A stretch of DNA of 64,000 bases from Siphonodentalium dalli (GCA_032622095.1 CP136063.1:14299814-14363813), one strand, 5' to 3'; counted from the stretch's first letter, positions 1 through 14,547 are shown. The notes: generated from the sequence alone by a model not told the origin. Numbers and translations are program-made.

Positions 1-68
1 TAGTGCAATAATTTTGGACATATTTCGCCAGTTAACACGGTATATACACAGATAAATAACCGAATTGA

Positions 69-1637
69 TTAATCTTTGTGTACCCACATCCTGCAGATTG
101 CGCCACGAGGCCAGAATCGTGGGGCGAGAACATGGTCTATATCACAATCACATACATTGATTCGAGCACAGTTACCTCTTAGCATGCGAATAACAGTGAA
201 TCTGGCTTCTTTATACATGAGGTGTTTCTTTATATCGTGAATGGTCACAGAATCGGCGAATCCTCCGAGATACACTTGTGAAGTTTTAATTGGATGGTCA
301 TGCTTGTAGAAGAAGTAGTCATCCTGTGATTCATCTGTGTAATGGGTACGTTGCTGATGTGTTTGACTGTTTTCATTTAACGGGACATCTCGCTGATATC
401 TCTCTTCATTTTGAGCACTGGAATGATAACTTTTCTCAGAATGATTATCTTTTTCGTCCGGATATGAATCTTCTGTGTCGTATTTCATCAACTCATTTAA
501 TGTTTCTGCTATGTCTCGTTGCGTCTTTGATACATCTGCCATGGATATACTCACGCACTCGACGAATTGTTGAAGGTTATTTGTCACTTTTGTTGTGAAA
601 TTGCGGAACTCATCCTTCATTACATTTACATTGTGCTTTATCGTTTCATTTACCTGTTTATCACATGAATGCGTTGGTTGGATGTGTTTTTTGTTCACAA
701 TGTCCCTGAATGTTGCCAATTGTCCCTCAAAACTTTTCTGTTTCTTGTCAAATTCGTCTAAACCTTGCACTATATCACACATATCACGTTTAACGTCAGC
801 CAGTTCACTTTTCAGTTGTTTTGCACCTGAATACTTGTCATCTTGAATACGTTCTACTGTCATCATTTCTTGTTCTAATTTTTCGTCCATACTTTGTATT
901 TTCTTGTCCATACGAGAAACGTTCGTTTTCAACTGTTCAATGTCTTTAACAATGCCGAGTTTTTCTTCTATTTTCTCCAATCGAGCTTCTAAATGTTTCA
1001 CTGATATGTCGATATTGGGGACACGTTCGTTAAAGTCTTTGTGGAATGATTCGTTATCAGTTTTTATTTGTGAAATGTCTCGCAGTATTTTAATGATTGA
1101 GTTATTTATATTTACAGTGGAATCCTCATCATCGTTGATCATCATACTCGATACCGAGGGTCGACTGACACTTTTGTGTTTTCCACTTTTACTGATAATG
1201 TCTCCAAGAGAGTCTGTATCTTTGTCAACCATGAACTTCATTAGTCTGTATATGTCAACAGCCATTCTCATATTTCTACTGTTTTTATCAATTGCATGGT
1301 CCCCTGTTAAACTTCGAATAACCCGTTGTTTCATTAAAGCAGCCGAATCATACGGAAAGACATCATCAGATTTCACATGAATAAATACACTTTCGCGCAA
1401 TGTTTCTAAAAGTTTATCCTGGTTACCGACAAAGTTTATGATGGTTCCGGTAAATTCATCTTGCGTAGTCGAATTGATGAATGTTGTAACTGAACGCAAA
1501 TTGTTTATTGTTTTGTTGTTGTCCTCGGGTTTACGTGTGTATTGTTGGGACTCAATGCTGTCATACCATGTAGAGAGGCATTCGTCCAGTGACCGCTGGT
1601 CATTAACACTCACAGTACGGTTATCTCCCATTGTCAT
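69..1637 (-). CDS. Coiled-coil protein with small C-terminal alpha/beta domain, ORF1/gag-like (tentative)
   Basis: Intronless frame of 522 residues. The ATG at 1637-1635 is chosen because an in-frame TAA (1640-1638) lies directly before it; a second Met is residue 3. The stop is TAA at 71-69. Residues 1-150 form a mixed, probably helical N-terminal region. Residues 155-175 are Ser/Asp-rich. About 180-315 and 325-385 show heptad-like charged and hydrophobic spacing typical of a long coiled coil. Residues 386-450 are a polar, acidic, probably disordered linker. Residues 455-522 look like a compact beta-alpha-beta domain (VYLGGF, then IHDIKKHL, then FTVIRML) ending in FWP-x-G-x-x-C-R-x-W. A coiled coil followed by a small RNA-binding-like domain is typical of retroelement ORF1 or gag-like proteins; that assignment is inference. 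There is no reverse transcriptase, endonuclease or zinc knuckle. It could also be an unrelated host coiled-coil gene. The open frame is firm; the function is not. Confidence 0.6.
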   Translation of the reverse strand: MTMGDNRTVSVNDQRSLDECLSTWYDSIESQQYTRKPEDNNKTINNLRSVTTFINSTTQDEFTGTIINFVGNQDKLLETLRESVFIHVKSDDVFPYDSAALMKQRVIRSLTGDHAIDKNSRNMRMAVDIYRLMKFMVDKDTDSLGDIISKSGKHKSVSRPSVSSMMINDDEDSTVNINNSIIKILRDISQIKTDNESFHKDFNERVPNIDISVKHLEARLEKIEEKLGIVKDIEQLKTNVSRMDKKIQSMDEKLEQEMMTVERIQDDKYSGAKQLKSELADVKRDMCDIVQGLDEFDKKQKSFEGQLATFRDIVNKKHIQPTHSCDKQVNETIKHNVNVMKDEFRNFTTKVTNNLQQFVECVSISMADVSKTQRDIAETLNELMKYDTEDSYPDEKDNHSEKSYHSSAQNEERYQRDVPLNENSQTHQQRTHYTDESQDDYFFYKHDHPIKTSQVYLGGFADSVTIHDIKKHLMYKEARFTVIRMLRGNCARINVCDCDIDHVLAPRFWPRGAICRMWVHKD

Positions 1638-2050
1638 TTATTGAGTCGATCAACAGCGCGAGACAGCAATACTCTGTAGGTGATTCCCCTGGTGCATCGC
1701 GATAAGCCGTAGTACTCGTGGCACTCAAGCGTGAAATTTTCGTCTGGCGAGAAGTCCTCCACTGTAGACGTACATAGTGAGTACAATTCACGGGTAGGTA
1801 GGAGAAGGGTTGGAAAACATGGCGACGTTTTCAAGTCAATTTACGATATCAATTACTCGGAAAGAACAAAAGTTTTCTACAACCTTGTGAGAATCCAACG
1901 CCGATCACCCCAAATTCCATCATGAAACGAACCGCGAGAAACACCACAATACGGCACTGCTCATCATATCACCGTCTAACTTCTAATTTTAACAAGTAAA
2001 GCGGTAATTTGCGGAGCACAAAATATTAAGACCTTTGTTTACACCGGAAG
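1638..2050. other. Unique spacer between the coding frame and the repeat array
   Basis: This 413-bp stretch is single-copy in the window. It presumably holds the 5' flank of the minus-strand gene. I see no clear TATA box, initiator or tRNA-like box. A minus-strand frame stays open from 1840 to its TGA at 1634-1636, but it has no ATG. The sequence changes abruptly into the tandem array at about 2051 (gaggatgtg), without a gradient of decayed units. Confidence 0.6.
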
Positions 2051-5000
2051 GAGGATGTGATATGAATCATAACTAATGATGTCTAACATGCGAGGATGTG
2101 ATATGAATCATAACTAATGATGTATAACACGAGAGGACGTGATATGAATCATAACTAATAATGTATAACATGAGAGGACGTGATATGAATCATAACTAAT
2201 GATGTATAACATGAGAGGAAGTGATATGAATCATAACTAATGATGTATAACATGAGAGAACGTGATATGAATCATAACTAATGATGTATAACATGAGAGG
2301 ATGTGATATGAATCATAACTAATGATGTCTCACATGAGAGGACGTGATATGAATCATAACTAATGATGTCTCACATGAGAGGACGTGATATGAATCATAA
2401 CTAATGATGTCTAACATGAGAGGATGTGATATGAATCATAACTAATGATGTCTCACATGATTAGCTGATGTGATATGAATCATAACTAATGATGTCTCAC
2501 ATGAGAGGACGTGATATGAATCATAACTAATGATGTCTAACATGAGGAGGACGTGATATGAATCATAACTAATGATGTCTAACATGAGGAGGACGTGATA
2601 CGAATCATAACTGATGATGTCTCACACGAGGAGGACGTGATATGAATCATAACTAATGATGTCTCACATGAGGAGGACGTGATATGAATCATAACTAATG
2701 CTGTCTAACATGAGAGGATGTGATATGAATCATAACTAATGATGTCTAACATGAGAGGATGTGATATGAATCATAACTAATGATGACTCACATGATTAGA
2801 GGATGTGATATGAATCATAACTAATGATGTCTAACATGAGGAGGACGTGATATGAATCATAACTAATGACGTCTAACATGAGAGGAGGTGATATGAATCA
2901 TAACTAATGATGTCTAACATGATGAGAGGATGTGATATGAATCATAACTAATGATGTCTAACATGAGGAGGACGTGATATGAATCATAACTAATGATGTC
3001 TCACATGAGATGATGTGATATGAATCATAACTATTGATGTCTAACATGAGGAGGACGTGATATGAATCATAACTAATGATGTCTAACGTGATTAGAGGAA
3101 GTGATATGAATCATAACTAATGATGTCTAACATGAGGAGGACGTGATACGAATCATAACTAATGATCTCTAACATGATGAGAGGAGGTGATATGAATCAT
3201 AACTAATGATGTCTCACATGAGAGGATGTGATATGAATCATAACTAATGATGTCTAACATGAGGAGGACGTGATATGAATCATAACTAATGACGTCTAAC
3301 ATGAGAGGAGGTGATATGAATCATAACTAATGATGTCTAACATGATGAGAGGATGTGATATGAATCATAACTAATGATGTCTAACATGAGAGGATGTGAT
3401 ATGAATCATAACTAATGATGTCTCACATTAGAGGAGGTGATATGAATCATAACTAATGATGTCTAACATGATGAGGACGTGATATGAATCATAACTAATG
3501 ATGTCTCACATGAGATGATGTGATATGAATCATAACTAATGATGTCTAACATGAGGAGGACGTGATACGAATCATAACTAATGATGTCTAACATGATGAG
3601 TGGATGTGATATGAATCATAACTAATGATGTCTAACATGATGAGAGGATGTGATATGAATCATAACTAATGATGTCTCACATGATGAGTGGATGTGATAT
3701 GAATCATAACTAATGATGTCTCACATGAGAGGATGTGTTATGAATCATAACTAATGATGTCTAACATGATTAGAGGAAGTGATATGAATCATAACTAATG
3801 ATGTCTCACATTAGCGGATGTGATATGAATCATACATAATGATGTCTAACATGAGAGGATGTGATATGAATAATAACTAATGATGCCTAACATGAGAGGA
3901 TGTGCTATGAATCATAACTAATGATGTATAACATGAGAGGATGTGATATGAATCATAACTAATGATGTCTAACATTAGAGGAGGTGATATGAATCATAAC
4001 TAATGATGTCTAACATGAGAGGATGTGATATGAATAATAACTAATGATGCCTAACATGAGAGGATGTGATATGAATCATAACTAATGATGTCTAACATGA
4101 GAGGAGGTGATATGAATCATAACTAATGATGTCTAACATTAGAGGATGTGATATGAATCATAACCAATGATGTATAACATGAGAGGATGTGATATGAATC
4201 ATAACTAATGATGTATAACATGAGAGGATGTGATATGAATCATAACTAATGATGTCTAACATTAGAGGAGGTGATATGAATCATAACTAATGATGTCTAA
4301 CATTAGAGGATGTGATATGAATCATAACTAATGATGTATAACATGAGAGGATGTGATATGAATCATAACTAATGATGTATAACATGAGAGGATGTGATAT
4401 GAATCATAACTAATGATGTCTAACATTAGAGGAGGTGATATGAATCATAACTAATGACGTCTAACGTTAGAGGAGGTGATATGAATCATAACTAATGATG
4501 TCTAACATGAAGAGGACGTGATATGAATCATAACTAATGATGTCTAGCATGAGAGGATGTGATATGAATCATAACTAATGATGTCTCACATTAGAGGAGG
4601 TGATATGAATCATAACTAATGATGTATAACATGAGAGGATGTGATATGAATCATAACTAATGATGTCTAACATGAGAGGATGTGATATGAATCATAACTA
4701 ATGATGTCTAACATGAGAGGATGTGATATGAATCATAACTAATGATGTCTAACATGAGAGGACGTGACGTGAATCATAACTAATGATGTCTAACATGAGA
4801 GGACGTGACGTGAATCATAACTAATGATGTATAACATGAGAGGATGTGATATGAATCATAACTAATGATGTCTCACATGAGAGGAAGTGATATGAATCCT
4901 AACTAATGATGTCTCACATGAGAGAATGTGATATGAATCATAACTAATGATGTCTAACATGAGAGGATGTGATATGAATCATAACTAATGATGTCTAACA

Positions 5001-5711
5001 TGAGAGGATGTGATATGAATCATAACTAATGATGTGTAACATGAGAGGATGTGATATGAATCATAACTAATGGTGTCTCACATGAGAGGACGTGCACGAA
5101 TCATAACTAATGATGTATAACATGAGAGGATGTGATATGAATCATAACTAATGATGTATAGCATGAGAGGATGTGATATGAATCATAACTAATGATGTAT
5201 AACATGAGAGGACGTGATATGAATCATAACTAATGATGTCTAACATGAGAGGATGTGATATGAATCATAACTAATGATGTATAACATGAGAGGACGTGAT
5301 ATGAATCATAACTAATGATGTCTAACATGAGAGGATGTGATATGAATCATAACTAATGATGTCTAACATGAGAGGATGTGATATGAATCATAACTAATGA
5401 TGTATAACATGAGAGGACGTGATATGAATCATAACTAATGATGTATAACATGAGAAGGACGTGTTATGAATCATAACTAATGATGTATAACATGAGATGA
5501 TGTGGTATGAATCATAACTAATGATGTCTAACATGAGAAGGACGTGATATGAATCATAACTAACGGTGTCTCACATGAGAGGATGTGATATGAATCATAA
5601 CTAATGATGTCTAACATGAGAAGGACGTGATATGAATCATAACTAATGATGTCTCACATGAGAGGACTTGATAACTAATGATGACTAATAATGTGTCATA
5701 TGAGAGGACGT
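2051..5711. repeat. Left-edge block of the array, before the 14-kb duplication
   Basis: About 90 units forming the outer edge. The first ten or so follow nearly the same order of variants (an ATGCGAGG unit, then several TATAAC units, then TCTCAC units) as the block starting near 6545, at an offset of 4,495 bp. That block recurs near 20583. The outermost units are therefore not visibly more decayed than internal ones. The part from 2.8 to 4.6 kb is rich in 44-bp ATGATGAGAGG and GAGGAGG units and in ATTAGAGGAGG units, like the blocks at 18-19.7 and 30-31.4 kb. Confidence 0.75.
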
Positions 5712-8700
5712 GATATGATTCATAACAAATGATATATAACATGAGAGGAGGTGATATGAATCATAACTAATCATGTCTAACATGAGAGGAAGTGATATGA
5801 AACATAACTAATGATGTCTAACATGAGGAGGACGTGATATGAATCATAACTAATGATGTCTAACATGATGAGAGGATGTGATATGAATCATAACAAATGA
5901 TGTCTCACATGAGAGGATGTGATATGAATCATAACTAATGACGTCTGACATTAGAGGGGGTGATATGAATCATAACTAATAATGTGTAACATGATTAGAG
6001 GATGTGATATGAATCATAACTAATGATGTCTAACATGAGGAGGACGTGATATGAATCATAACTAATGACGTCTAACATGAGAGGAGGTGATATGAATCAT
6101 AACTAATGATGTCTAACATGATGAGAGGATGTGCTATGAATCATAACTAATGATGTCTAACATGAGAAGGACGTGATATGAATCATAACTAATGATGTCT
6201 CACATGAGAGGATGTGATATGAATCATAACTATTGATGTCTAACATGAGGAGGACGTGATATGAATCATAACTAATGATGTCTAACGTGATTAGAGGAAG
6301 TGATATGAATCATAACTAATGATGTCTAACACGAGGAGGACGTGATACGAATCATAACTAATGATGTCTCACATGATGAGTGGATGTGATATGAATCATA
6401 TCTAATGATGTATAACATGAGGAGGACGTGATATGAATCATAACTAATGATGTCTCACATGAGAGGACGTGATATGAATCATAACTAATGATGTATAACA
6501 TTAGAGGACGCGATATGAATCATAACTAATAATGGCTCACATGAGGAGGATGTGATATGAATCATAACTAATGATGTCTAACATGCGAGGATGTGATATG
6601 AATCATAACTAATGATGTATAACATGAGAGGACGTGATATGAATCATAACTAATGATGTATAACATGAGAGGACGTGATATGAATCATAACTAATGATGT
6701 ATAACATGAGAGGACGTGATATGAATCATAACTAATGATGTATAACATGAGAGGACGTGATATGAATCATAACTAATGATGTATAACATGAGAGGATGTG
6801 ATATGAATCATAACTAATGATGTCTCACATGAGAGGACGTGATATGAATCATAACTAATGATGTCTCACATGAGAGGACGTGATATGAATCATAACTAAT
6901 GATGTCTCACATGAGAGGACGTGATATGAATCATAACTAATGATGTCTAACATGAGAGGATGTGATATGAATCATAACTAATGATGTCTAACATGAGAGG
7001 ATGTGATATGAATCATAACTAATGATGTATAACATGAGAGGACGTGATATGAATCATAACTAATGATGTATAACATGAGAGGACGTGATATGAATCATAA
7101 CTAATGATGTATAACATGAGAAGGACGTGTTATGAATCATAACTAATGATGTATAACATGAGATGATGTGGAATGAATCATAACTAATGATGTCTAACAT
7201 GAGAAGGACGTGATATGAATCATAACTAACGGTGTCTCACATGAGAGGATGTGATATGAATCATAACTAATGATGTCTAACATGAGAAGGACGTGATATG
7301 AATCATAACTAATGATGTCTCACATGAGAGGACTTGATAACTAATGATGACTAATAATGTCTCATATGAGAGGACGTGATATGATTCATAACTAACGATA
7401 TATAACATGAGAGGAGGTGATATGAATCATAACTAATCATGTCTAACATGAGAGGAAGTGATACGAATCATTACTAATGATGTCTCACATGAGAGGACTT
7501 GATAACTAATGATGACTAATGATGTCTCACATGAGAGGATGTGATATGAATCATAACTAATGATGTCTAACATGAGAGGACGTGATATGAATCATAACTA
7601 ATGATGTCTAACATTAGAGGACGTGATATGAATCAAGACTAATGATATCTAGCATGAGGACGTGATATGAATCATAGCTAATGATGTCTCACATGAGAGG
7701 ACGTGATATGAATCATAACTAACGATGTGTCACATTAGAGGACGTGATATGAATCATAACTAAAGATGTGTCACATTAGAGGACGAGATATAAATCATAA
7801 CTAACGATGTGTCACATTAGAGGACGTGAGATGAATCATAACTAATGATGTCTAACATTAGATGACGTGATATGAATCATAACTAATGATGTCTCACATG
7901 ACAGGACGTGATATGAATAATAACTAATGAAGTCTAACATGAGAAGGACGTGATATGAATCATAACTAATAATGTCTAACATGAGAGGACGTGATACGAA
8001 TCATAACTAATGATGTCTAACATGGGATGACGTGATATGAATCATAACTAATGATTTCTCACATGCGAGGACGTGATATGAATCATAACTAATGATGTCT
8101 AACATGAGAGGACGTGATATGAATCATAACTAATGATGTCTAACGTGAGAGGACGTGATATGGATCATAACTAATGATGTCTAACATTAGAGGACGTGAT
8201 ATGAATCAAGACTAATGATATCTAGCATGAGGATGTGATATGAATCATAGCTAATGATGTCTCACATGAGAGGACGTGATATGAATCATAACTAACGATG
8301 TGTCACATTAGAGGACGTGATATGAATCATAACTAAAGATGTGTCACATTAGAGGACGAGATATAAATCATAACTAACGATGTGTCACATTAGAGGACGT
8401 GAGATGAATCATAACTAATGTCTAACATTAAATGACGTGATATGAATCATAACTAATGATGTCTCACATGACAGGACGTGATATGAATAATAACTAATGA
8501 AGTCTAACATGAGAGGACGTGATATGAATCATAACTAATAATGTCTAACATGAGAGGACGTGATATGAATCATAACTAATGATGTCTCACATGACAGGAC
8601 GTGGTATGAATCATAATTAATTATGTCTAACATGAGTGGACGTGATATGAATCATAAATAATGATGTCTAACACGAGAGGAAATGATATGAATCATAACT

Positions 8701-10550
8701 AATGATGTCTAACATGGGATGACGTGATATGAATCATAACTAATGATTTCTCACATGAGAGGACGCGATATGAATCATAACTAACGATGTCTAACATGAG
8801 AGGACGTGATATGAATCATAACTAATGATGTCTAACATGAGAGGACGTGATATGAATCATAACTAATGATGTCTAACATGAGAGGACGTGACGTGAATCA
8901 TAACTAATGATGTCTAACATGAGAGGACGTGACGTGAATCATAACTAATGATGTATAACATGAGAGGATGTGATATGAATCATAACTAATGATGTCTAAC
9001 ATGAGAGGATGTGATATGAATCATAACTAATGATGTCTAACATGAGAGGATGTGATATGAATCATAACTAATGATGTCTAACATGAGAGGACGTGACGTG
9101 AATCATAACTAATGATGTCTAACATGAGAGGACGTGACGCGAATCATAACTAATGATGTATAACATGAGAGGATGTGATATGAATCATAACTAATGATGT
9201 CTCACATGAGAGGAAGTGATATGAATCCTAACTAATGATGTCTCACATGAGAGGATGTGATATGAATCATAACTAATGATGTCTAACATGAGAGGACGTG
9301 ACGTGTATCATAACTAATGATGTATAACATGAGAGGATGTGATATGAATCATAACTAATGATGTCTCACATGAGAGGAAGTGATATGAATCCTAACTAAT
9401 GATGTCTCACATGAGAGGATGTGATATGAATCATAACTAATGATGTCTAACATGAGAGGATGTGATATGAATCATAACTAATGATGTCTAACATGAGAGG
9501 ATGTGATATGAATCATAACTAATGATGTCTAACATGAGAGGATGTGATATGAATCATAACTAATGATGTCTAACATGAGAGGACGTGATATGAATCATAA
9601 CTAATGATGTCTAACATGAGAGGATGTGATATGAATCATAACTAATGGTGTCTAACATGAGAGGACGTGATATGAATCATAACTAATGATGTCTAACATG
9701 AGGAGGACGTGATATGAATAATAACTAATGATGTCTAACATGAGAGGATGTGATATGAATCATAACTAATGATGTCTAACATGAGAGGATGTGATATGAA
9801 TCATAACTAATGATATCTAACATGAGAGGACGTGACATGAATCATAACTAATGATGTATAACATGAGAAGACGTGATATGCATCATAACTAATGATGACT
9901 AACATTAGAGGACGTGATATGAATCATAACTAATGATGTCTAACATGAGAGGACGTGATATGTACCATAACTAATGATGTATAACATGAGAGGACGTGAT
10001 ATGCACCATAACTAATGATGTATAACATGAGAGGAGGTGATATGAATCATAACCAATGATGACTAACATGAGAGGATGTGATATGAATCATAACTAATGA
10101 TGTCTAACATGAGAGGACGTGACGTGAATCATAACTAATGATGTATAACATGAGAAGACGTGATATGAATCATAACTAATGATGTCTAACATGAGAGGAC
10201 GTGATATGTACCATAACTAATGATGTATAACATGAGAGGACGTGATATGCACCATAACTAATGATGTATAACATGAGAGGAGGTGATATGAATCATAAAT
10301 AATGGTGTCTAACATGAGGAGGACGTGATATGAATCTTAACTAATGGTGTCTAACATGAGGAGGACGTGATATGAATCATAAATAATGGTGTCTAACATG
10401 AGAGGACGTGATATGAATATTAACTAATGATGTCTAACATGAGAGGACATGATATGCACCATAACTAATGATGTATAACATGAGAGGACGTGATATGAAT
10501 CATAACTAATGATGTTTAACATGAGAGGATGTGATATGAATCATAACTAA

Positions 10551-13072
10551 TAATGTCTAACATGAGAGGATGTGATATGAATCATAACTAATGGTGTCTA
10601 ACATGAGAGGACGTGACGTGAATCATAACTAATGATGTATAGCATGAGAGGACGTGACGTGAATCATAACTAATGATGTCTCACATGAGAGGATGTGATG
10701 TGATTCATAACTAATGATGTATAACATGAGAGGACGTGATATGAATCATAACTAATGATGTCTAACATGAGAGGATGTGACGTGAATCATAACTAATGAT
10801 GGCTCTCATGAGAGGACGTGATATGAATCATAACTAATGATGTCTAACATGAGAGGATGTGATATGAATCATAACTAATGATGGCTCACATGATAGGACG
10901 TGATATGAATCATAACTAATGATGTCTAACATGATAGGATGAGATATGAATCATAACTAATGATGTCTAACATGAGAGGATGCGATATGAATCATAACTA
11001 ATGATGTCTCACATGAGGAGGACGTGATATGAATCCTAACTAATGATGTCTAACATGAGAGGACGTGATATGAATCCTAACTAATGATGTCTAACATGAG
11101 AGGACGTGATATGAATCCTAACTAATGATGACTAACATGAGAGGATGAGATATGAATCATAACTAATGATGACTAACATGAGAGGATGAGATATGAATCA
11201 TAACTAATGATGTCTCACATGAGGAGGACGTGATATGAATCCTAACTAATGATGTCTAACATGAGAGGACGTGATATGAATCCTAACTAATGATGTCTAA
11301 CATGAGAGGACGTGATATGAATCCTAACTAATGATGTCTAACATGAGAGGACGTGATATGAATCATAACTAATGATGTCTAACATGAGAGGATGAGATAT
11401 GAATCATAACTATGGTGTCTAACATGAGAGGACGTGATATGAATCATAACTAATGATGTCTAACATGAGAGGACGTGATATGAATCATAACTAATGATGT
11501 CTAACATGAGAGGACGTGACGTGAATCATAACTAATGATGTCTAACATGAGAGGACGTGACGTGAATCATAACTAATGATGTCTAACATGAGAGGATGTG
11601 ATATGAATCATAACTAATGATGTCTCACACGAGGAGGACGTGACGTGAATCATAACTAATCATGTCTAACATGAGGAGGACGTGACGTGAATCATAACTA
11701 ATGATGTCTAACATGAGAGGACGTGACGTGAACCATAACTAATGATGACTAACATGAGAGGACGTGACGTGAATCATAACTAATGCTGACTAACATGAGA
11801 GGACGTGATATGAATCATAACTAATAATGTCTAACATGAGAGGATGTGATATGAATCATAACTAATGGTGTCTAACATGAGAGGACGTGACGTGAATCAT
11901 AACTAATGATGTATAGCATGAGAGGACGTGACGTGAATCATAACTAATGATGTCTCACATGAGAGGATGTGATGTGATTCATAACTAATGATGTATAACA
12001 TGAGAGGACGTGATATGAATCATAACTAATGATGTCTAACAGGAGAGGATGTGACGTGAATCATAACTAATGATGGCTCACATGAGAGGACGTGATATGA
12101 ATCATAACTAATGATGTCTAACATGAGAGGATGTGATATGAATCATAACTAATGATGGCTCACATGATAGGACGTGATATGAATCATAACTAATGATGTC
12201 TAACATGATAGGATGAGATATGAATCATAACTAATGATGTCTAACATGAGAGGATGCGATATGAATCATAACTAATGATGTCTCACATGAGGAGGACGTG
12301 ATATGAATCCTAACTAATGATGTCTAACATGAGAGGACGTGATATGAATCCTAACTAATGATGTCTAACATGAGAGGACGTGATATGAATCCTAACTAAT
12401 GATGACTAACATGAGAGGATGAGATATGAATCATAACTAATGATGACTAACATGAGAGGATGAGATATGAATCATAACTAATGATGTCTCACATGAGGAG
12501 GACGTGATATGAATCCTAACTAATGATGTCTAACATGAGAGGACGTGATATGAATCCTAACTAATGATGTCTAACATGAGAGGACGTGATATGAATCCTA
12601 ACTAATGATGTCTAACATGAGAGGACGTGATATGAATCATAACTAATGATGTCTAACATGAGAGGATGAGATATGAATCATAACTATGGTGTCTAACATG
12701 AGAGGACGTGATATGAATCATAACTAATGATGTCTAACATGAGAGGACGTGATATGAATCATAACTAATGATGTCTAACATGAGAGGACGTGACGTGAAT
12801 CATAACTAATGATGTCTAACATGAGAGGACGTGACGTGAATCATAACTAATGATGTCTAACATGAGAGGATGTGATATGAATCATAACTAATGATGTCTC
12901 ACACGAGGAGGACGTGACGTGAATCATAACTAATCATGTCTAACATGAGGAGGACGTGACGTGAATCATAACTAATGATGTCTAACATGAGAGGACGTGA
13001 CGTGAACCATAACTAATGATGACTAACATGAGAGGACGTGACGTGAATCATAACTAATGCTGACTAACATGA
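10551..13072. repeat. Tandem block duplication, period 1,274 bp
   Basis: The landmark TAATGTCTAA followed by a TGGTGTCTAAC unit occurs at 10551 and 11825. The order of the following variants (ATAGCATG, GATGTGATTC, GATAGGATGAG, GATGCGATATG, then AATCCTAAC units) is the same in both. The same pair sits at 24589 and 25863 in copy 2 of the 14-kb repeat with identical spacing, so this duplication is older than the 14-kb one. The right edge is approximate. Confidence 0.85.
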
Positions 13073-13780
13073 GAGGACGTGATATGCATCATAACTAATG
13101 ATGTCTCACACGAGAGGACGTGATATGAATCATAACTAGTAATGTCTCAAAGAGAGGACGTGATATGAATCATAACTAATGATGTCTCACACGAGAGGAC
13201 GTGATATGAATCATAACTAATGATGTCTCACATGGGAGGACGTGATATGAATACTAACTAATGCTGTCTCACACGAGAGGGCGTGATATGAATCATAACT
13301 AATGATGTATAACACGATGAGAGGACGTGATATGAATCATAACTAATGGTGTCTAACATGAGAGGATGTGATATGAATCATAACTAAATTAATGATGTTA
13401 ACATGAGAGGACACGAGATATGAATCATAATGAATGATGTATAACATTAGAGGACATGATATGGAACATAACTAATGATATCTAACATTAGATGATGTGA
13501 TATGAATCATAACTAATGATGTTATCATGAGAGGACGTGATATGAATCATAACTAATGATGTATAGCATGAGATGATGTGATATGAATCATAACTAATGA
13601 AGTCTAACACGATGAGAGGACGTGATATGAATCATAACTAATGATGTCTCACACGAGAGGGCGTGACATGAATCATAACTAATGATGTCAGACATGAGAG
13701 GACGTGATGTGCACCATATCTATTGATGTCTCACATGAGAGGACGTGATATACACCATAACTAATGATGTCTCACATGAG

Positions 13781-13850
13781 AGCATGTGATATACACTATT
13801 ACTAGTGTTGTCTCACTTGAGAAGAGACGATTTGCACCATAACTAATGAT
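13781..13850. repeat. Most divergent unit pair, a landmark of the array
   Basis: Two adjacent units with many substitutions (ATACACTATTACTAGTG, then TTGAGAAGAGACGATTTGC). The same pair recurs near 16.26, 17.45, 27.83, 28.82, 36.36 and 37.51 kb with only single-base differences (for example GACGATT, GGCGATT, GACCATT). It is useful for anchoring alignments of blocks. Confidence 0.85.
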
Positions 13851-14133
13851 GTCTCACGTGAGAGGACGTGATATGAATCGTAACTAATGATGACTCACAC
13901 GAGAGGACATGGTATGTATCATAACTAATGGTGTGTCACACGAGAGGACGTGATATGAATCATAACTAATGATGTCTCACATGAGAGGACGTGATATGAA
14001 TCATAACTAATGATGTCTCACATGAGAGGACGTGATATGAATCATAACTAATGATGTCTCAAAGAGAGGACGTGATATGAATCATAACTAATGATGTCTC
14101 ACACGAGAGGACGTGATATGAATCATAACTAAT

Positions 14134-14547
14134 GATGTCTCACATGGGAGGACGTGATATGAATACTAACTAATGATGTCTCACATGGGAGGACGTGAAA
14201 TGAATCATATCTAATGCTGTCTCACACGAGAGGGTGTGATATGAATCATAACTAATGATGTATAACACGATGAGAGGACGTGATATGAATCATAACTAAT
14301 GGTGTTAACATGAGGGGACGTGATATGAATCATAACTAATGATGTCTCACATGGGAGGACGTGATATGAATACTAACTAATGATGTCTCACATGGGAGGA
14401 CGTGAAATGAATCATATCTAATGCTGTCTCACACGAGAGGGTGTGATATGAATCATAACTAATGATGTATAACACGATGAGAGGACGTGATATGAATCAT
14501 AACTAATGGTGTTAACATGAGGGGACGTGATATGAATCATAACTAAT
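14134..14547. repeat. Tandem five-unit duplication, period 207 bp
   Basis: A block starting at GATGTCTCACATGGG (14134) repeats at 14341. It includes the GTGAAATGAATC unit, the GAGGGTGTG unit and the TATAACACGATGAG unit in order. It is copied within the 2,478-bp duplication (near 16.6-17.0 kb) but is single near 28.2 kb and 36.9 kb. Confidence 0.8.

Noticed and set aside
290-1644. Plus-strand frames opposite the 522-residue frame
   Set aside because: They are short, and their hydrophobic or Ser/Cys-rich translations look like antisense shadows of a Lys/Glu/Asp-rich coiled coil.
1634-1840. Upstream minus-strand frame overlapping the main ATG as ATGA, suggesting coupled translation
   Set aside because: The frame has no ATG (its best start is TTG at 1834) and only about 66 codons, so the overlap is probably chance. 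It could be the end of an exon, but no splice site was convincing.
1731-1925. Plus-strand 64-codon frame in the spacer
   Set aside because: It starts at GTG, lacks any recognisable motif and has the length expected by chance.
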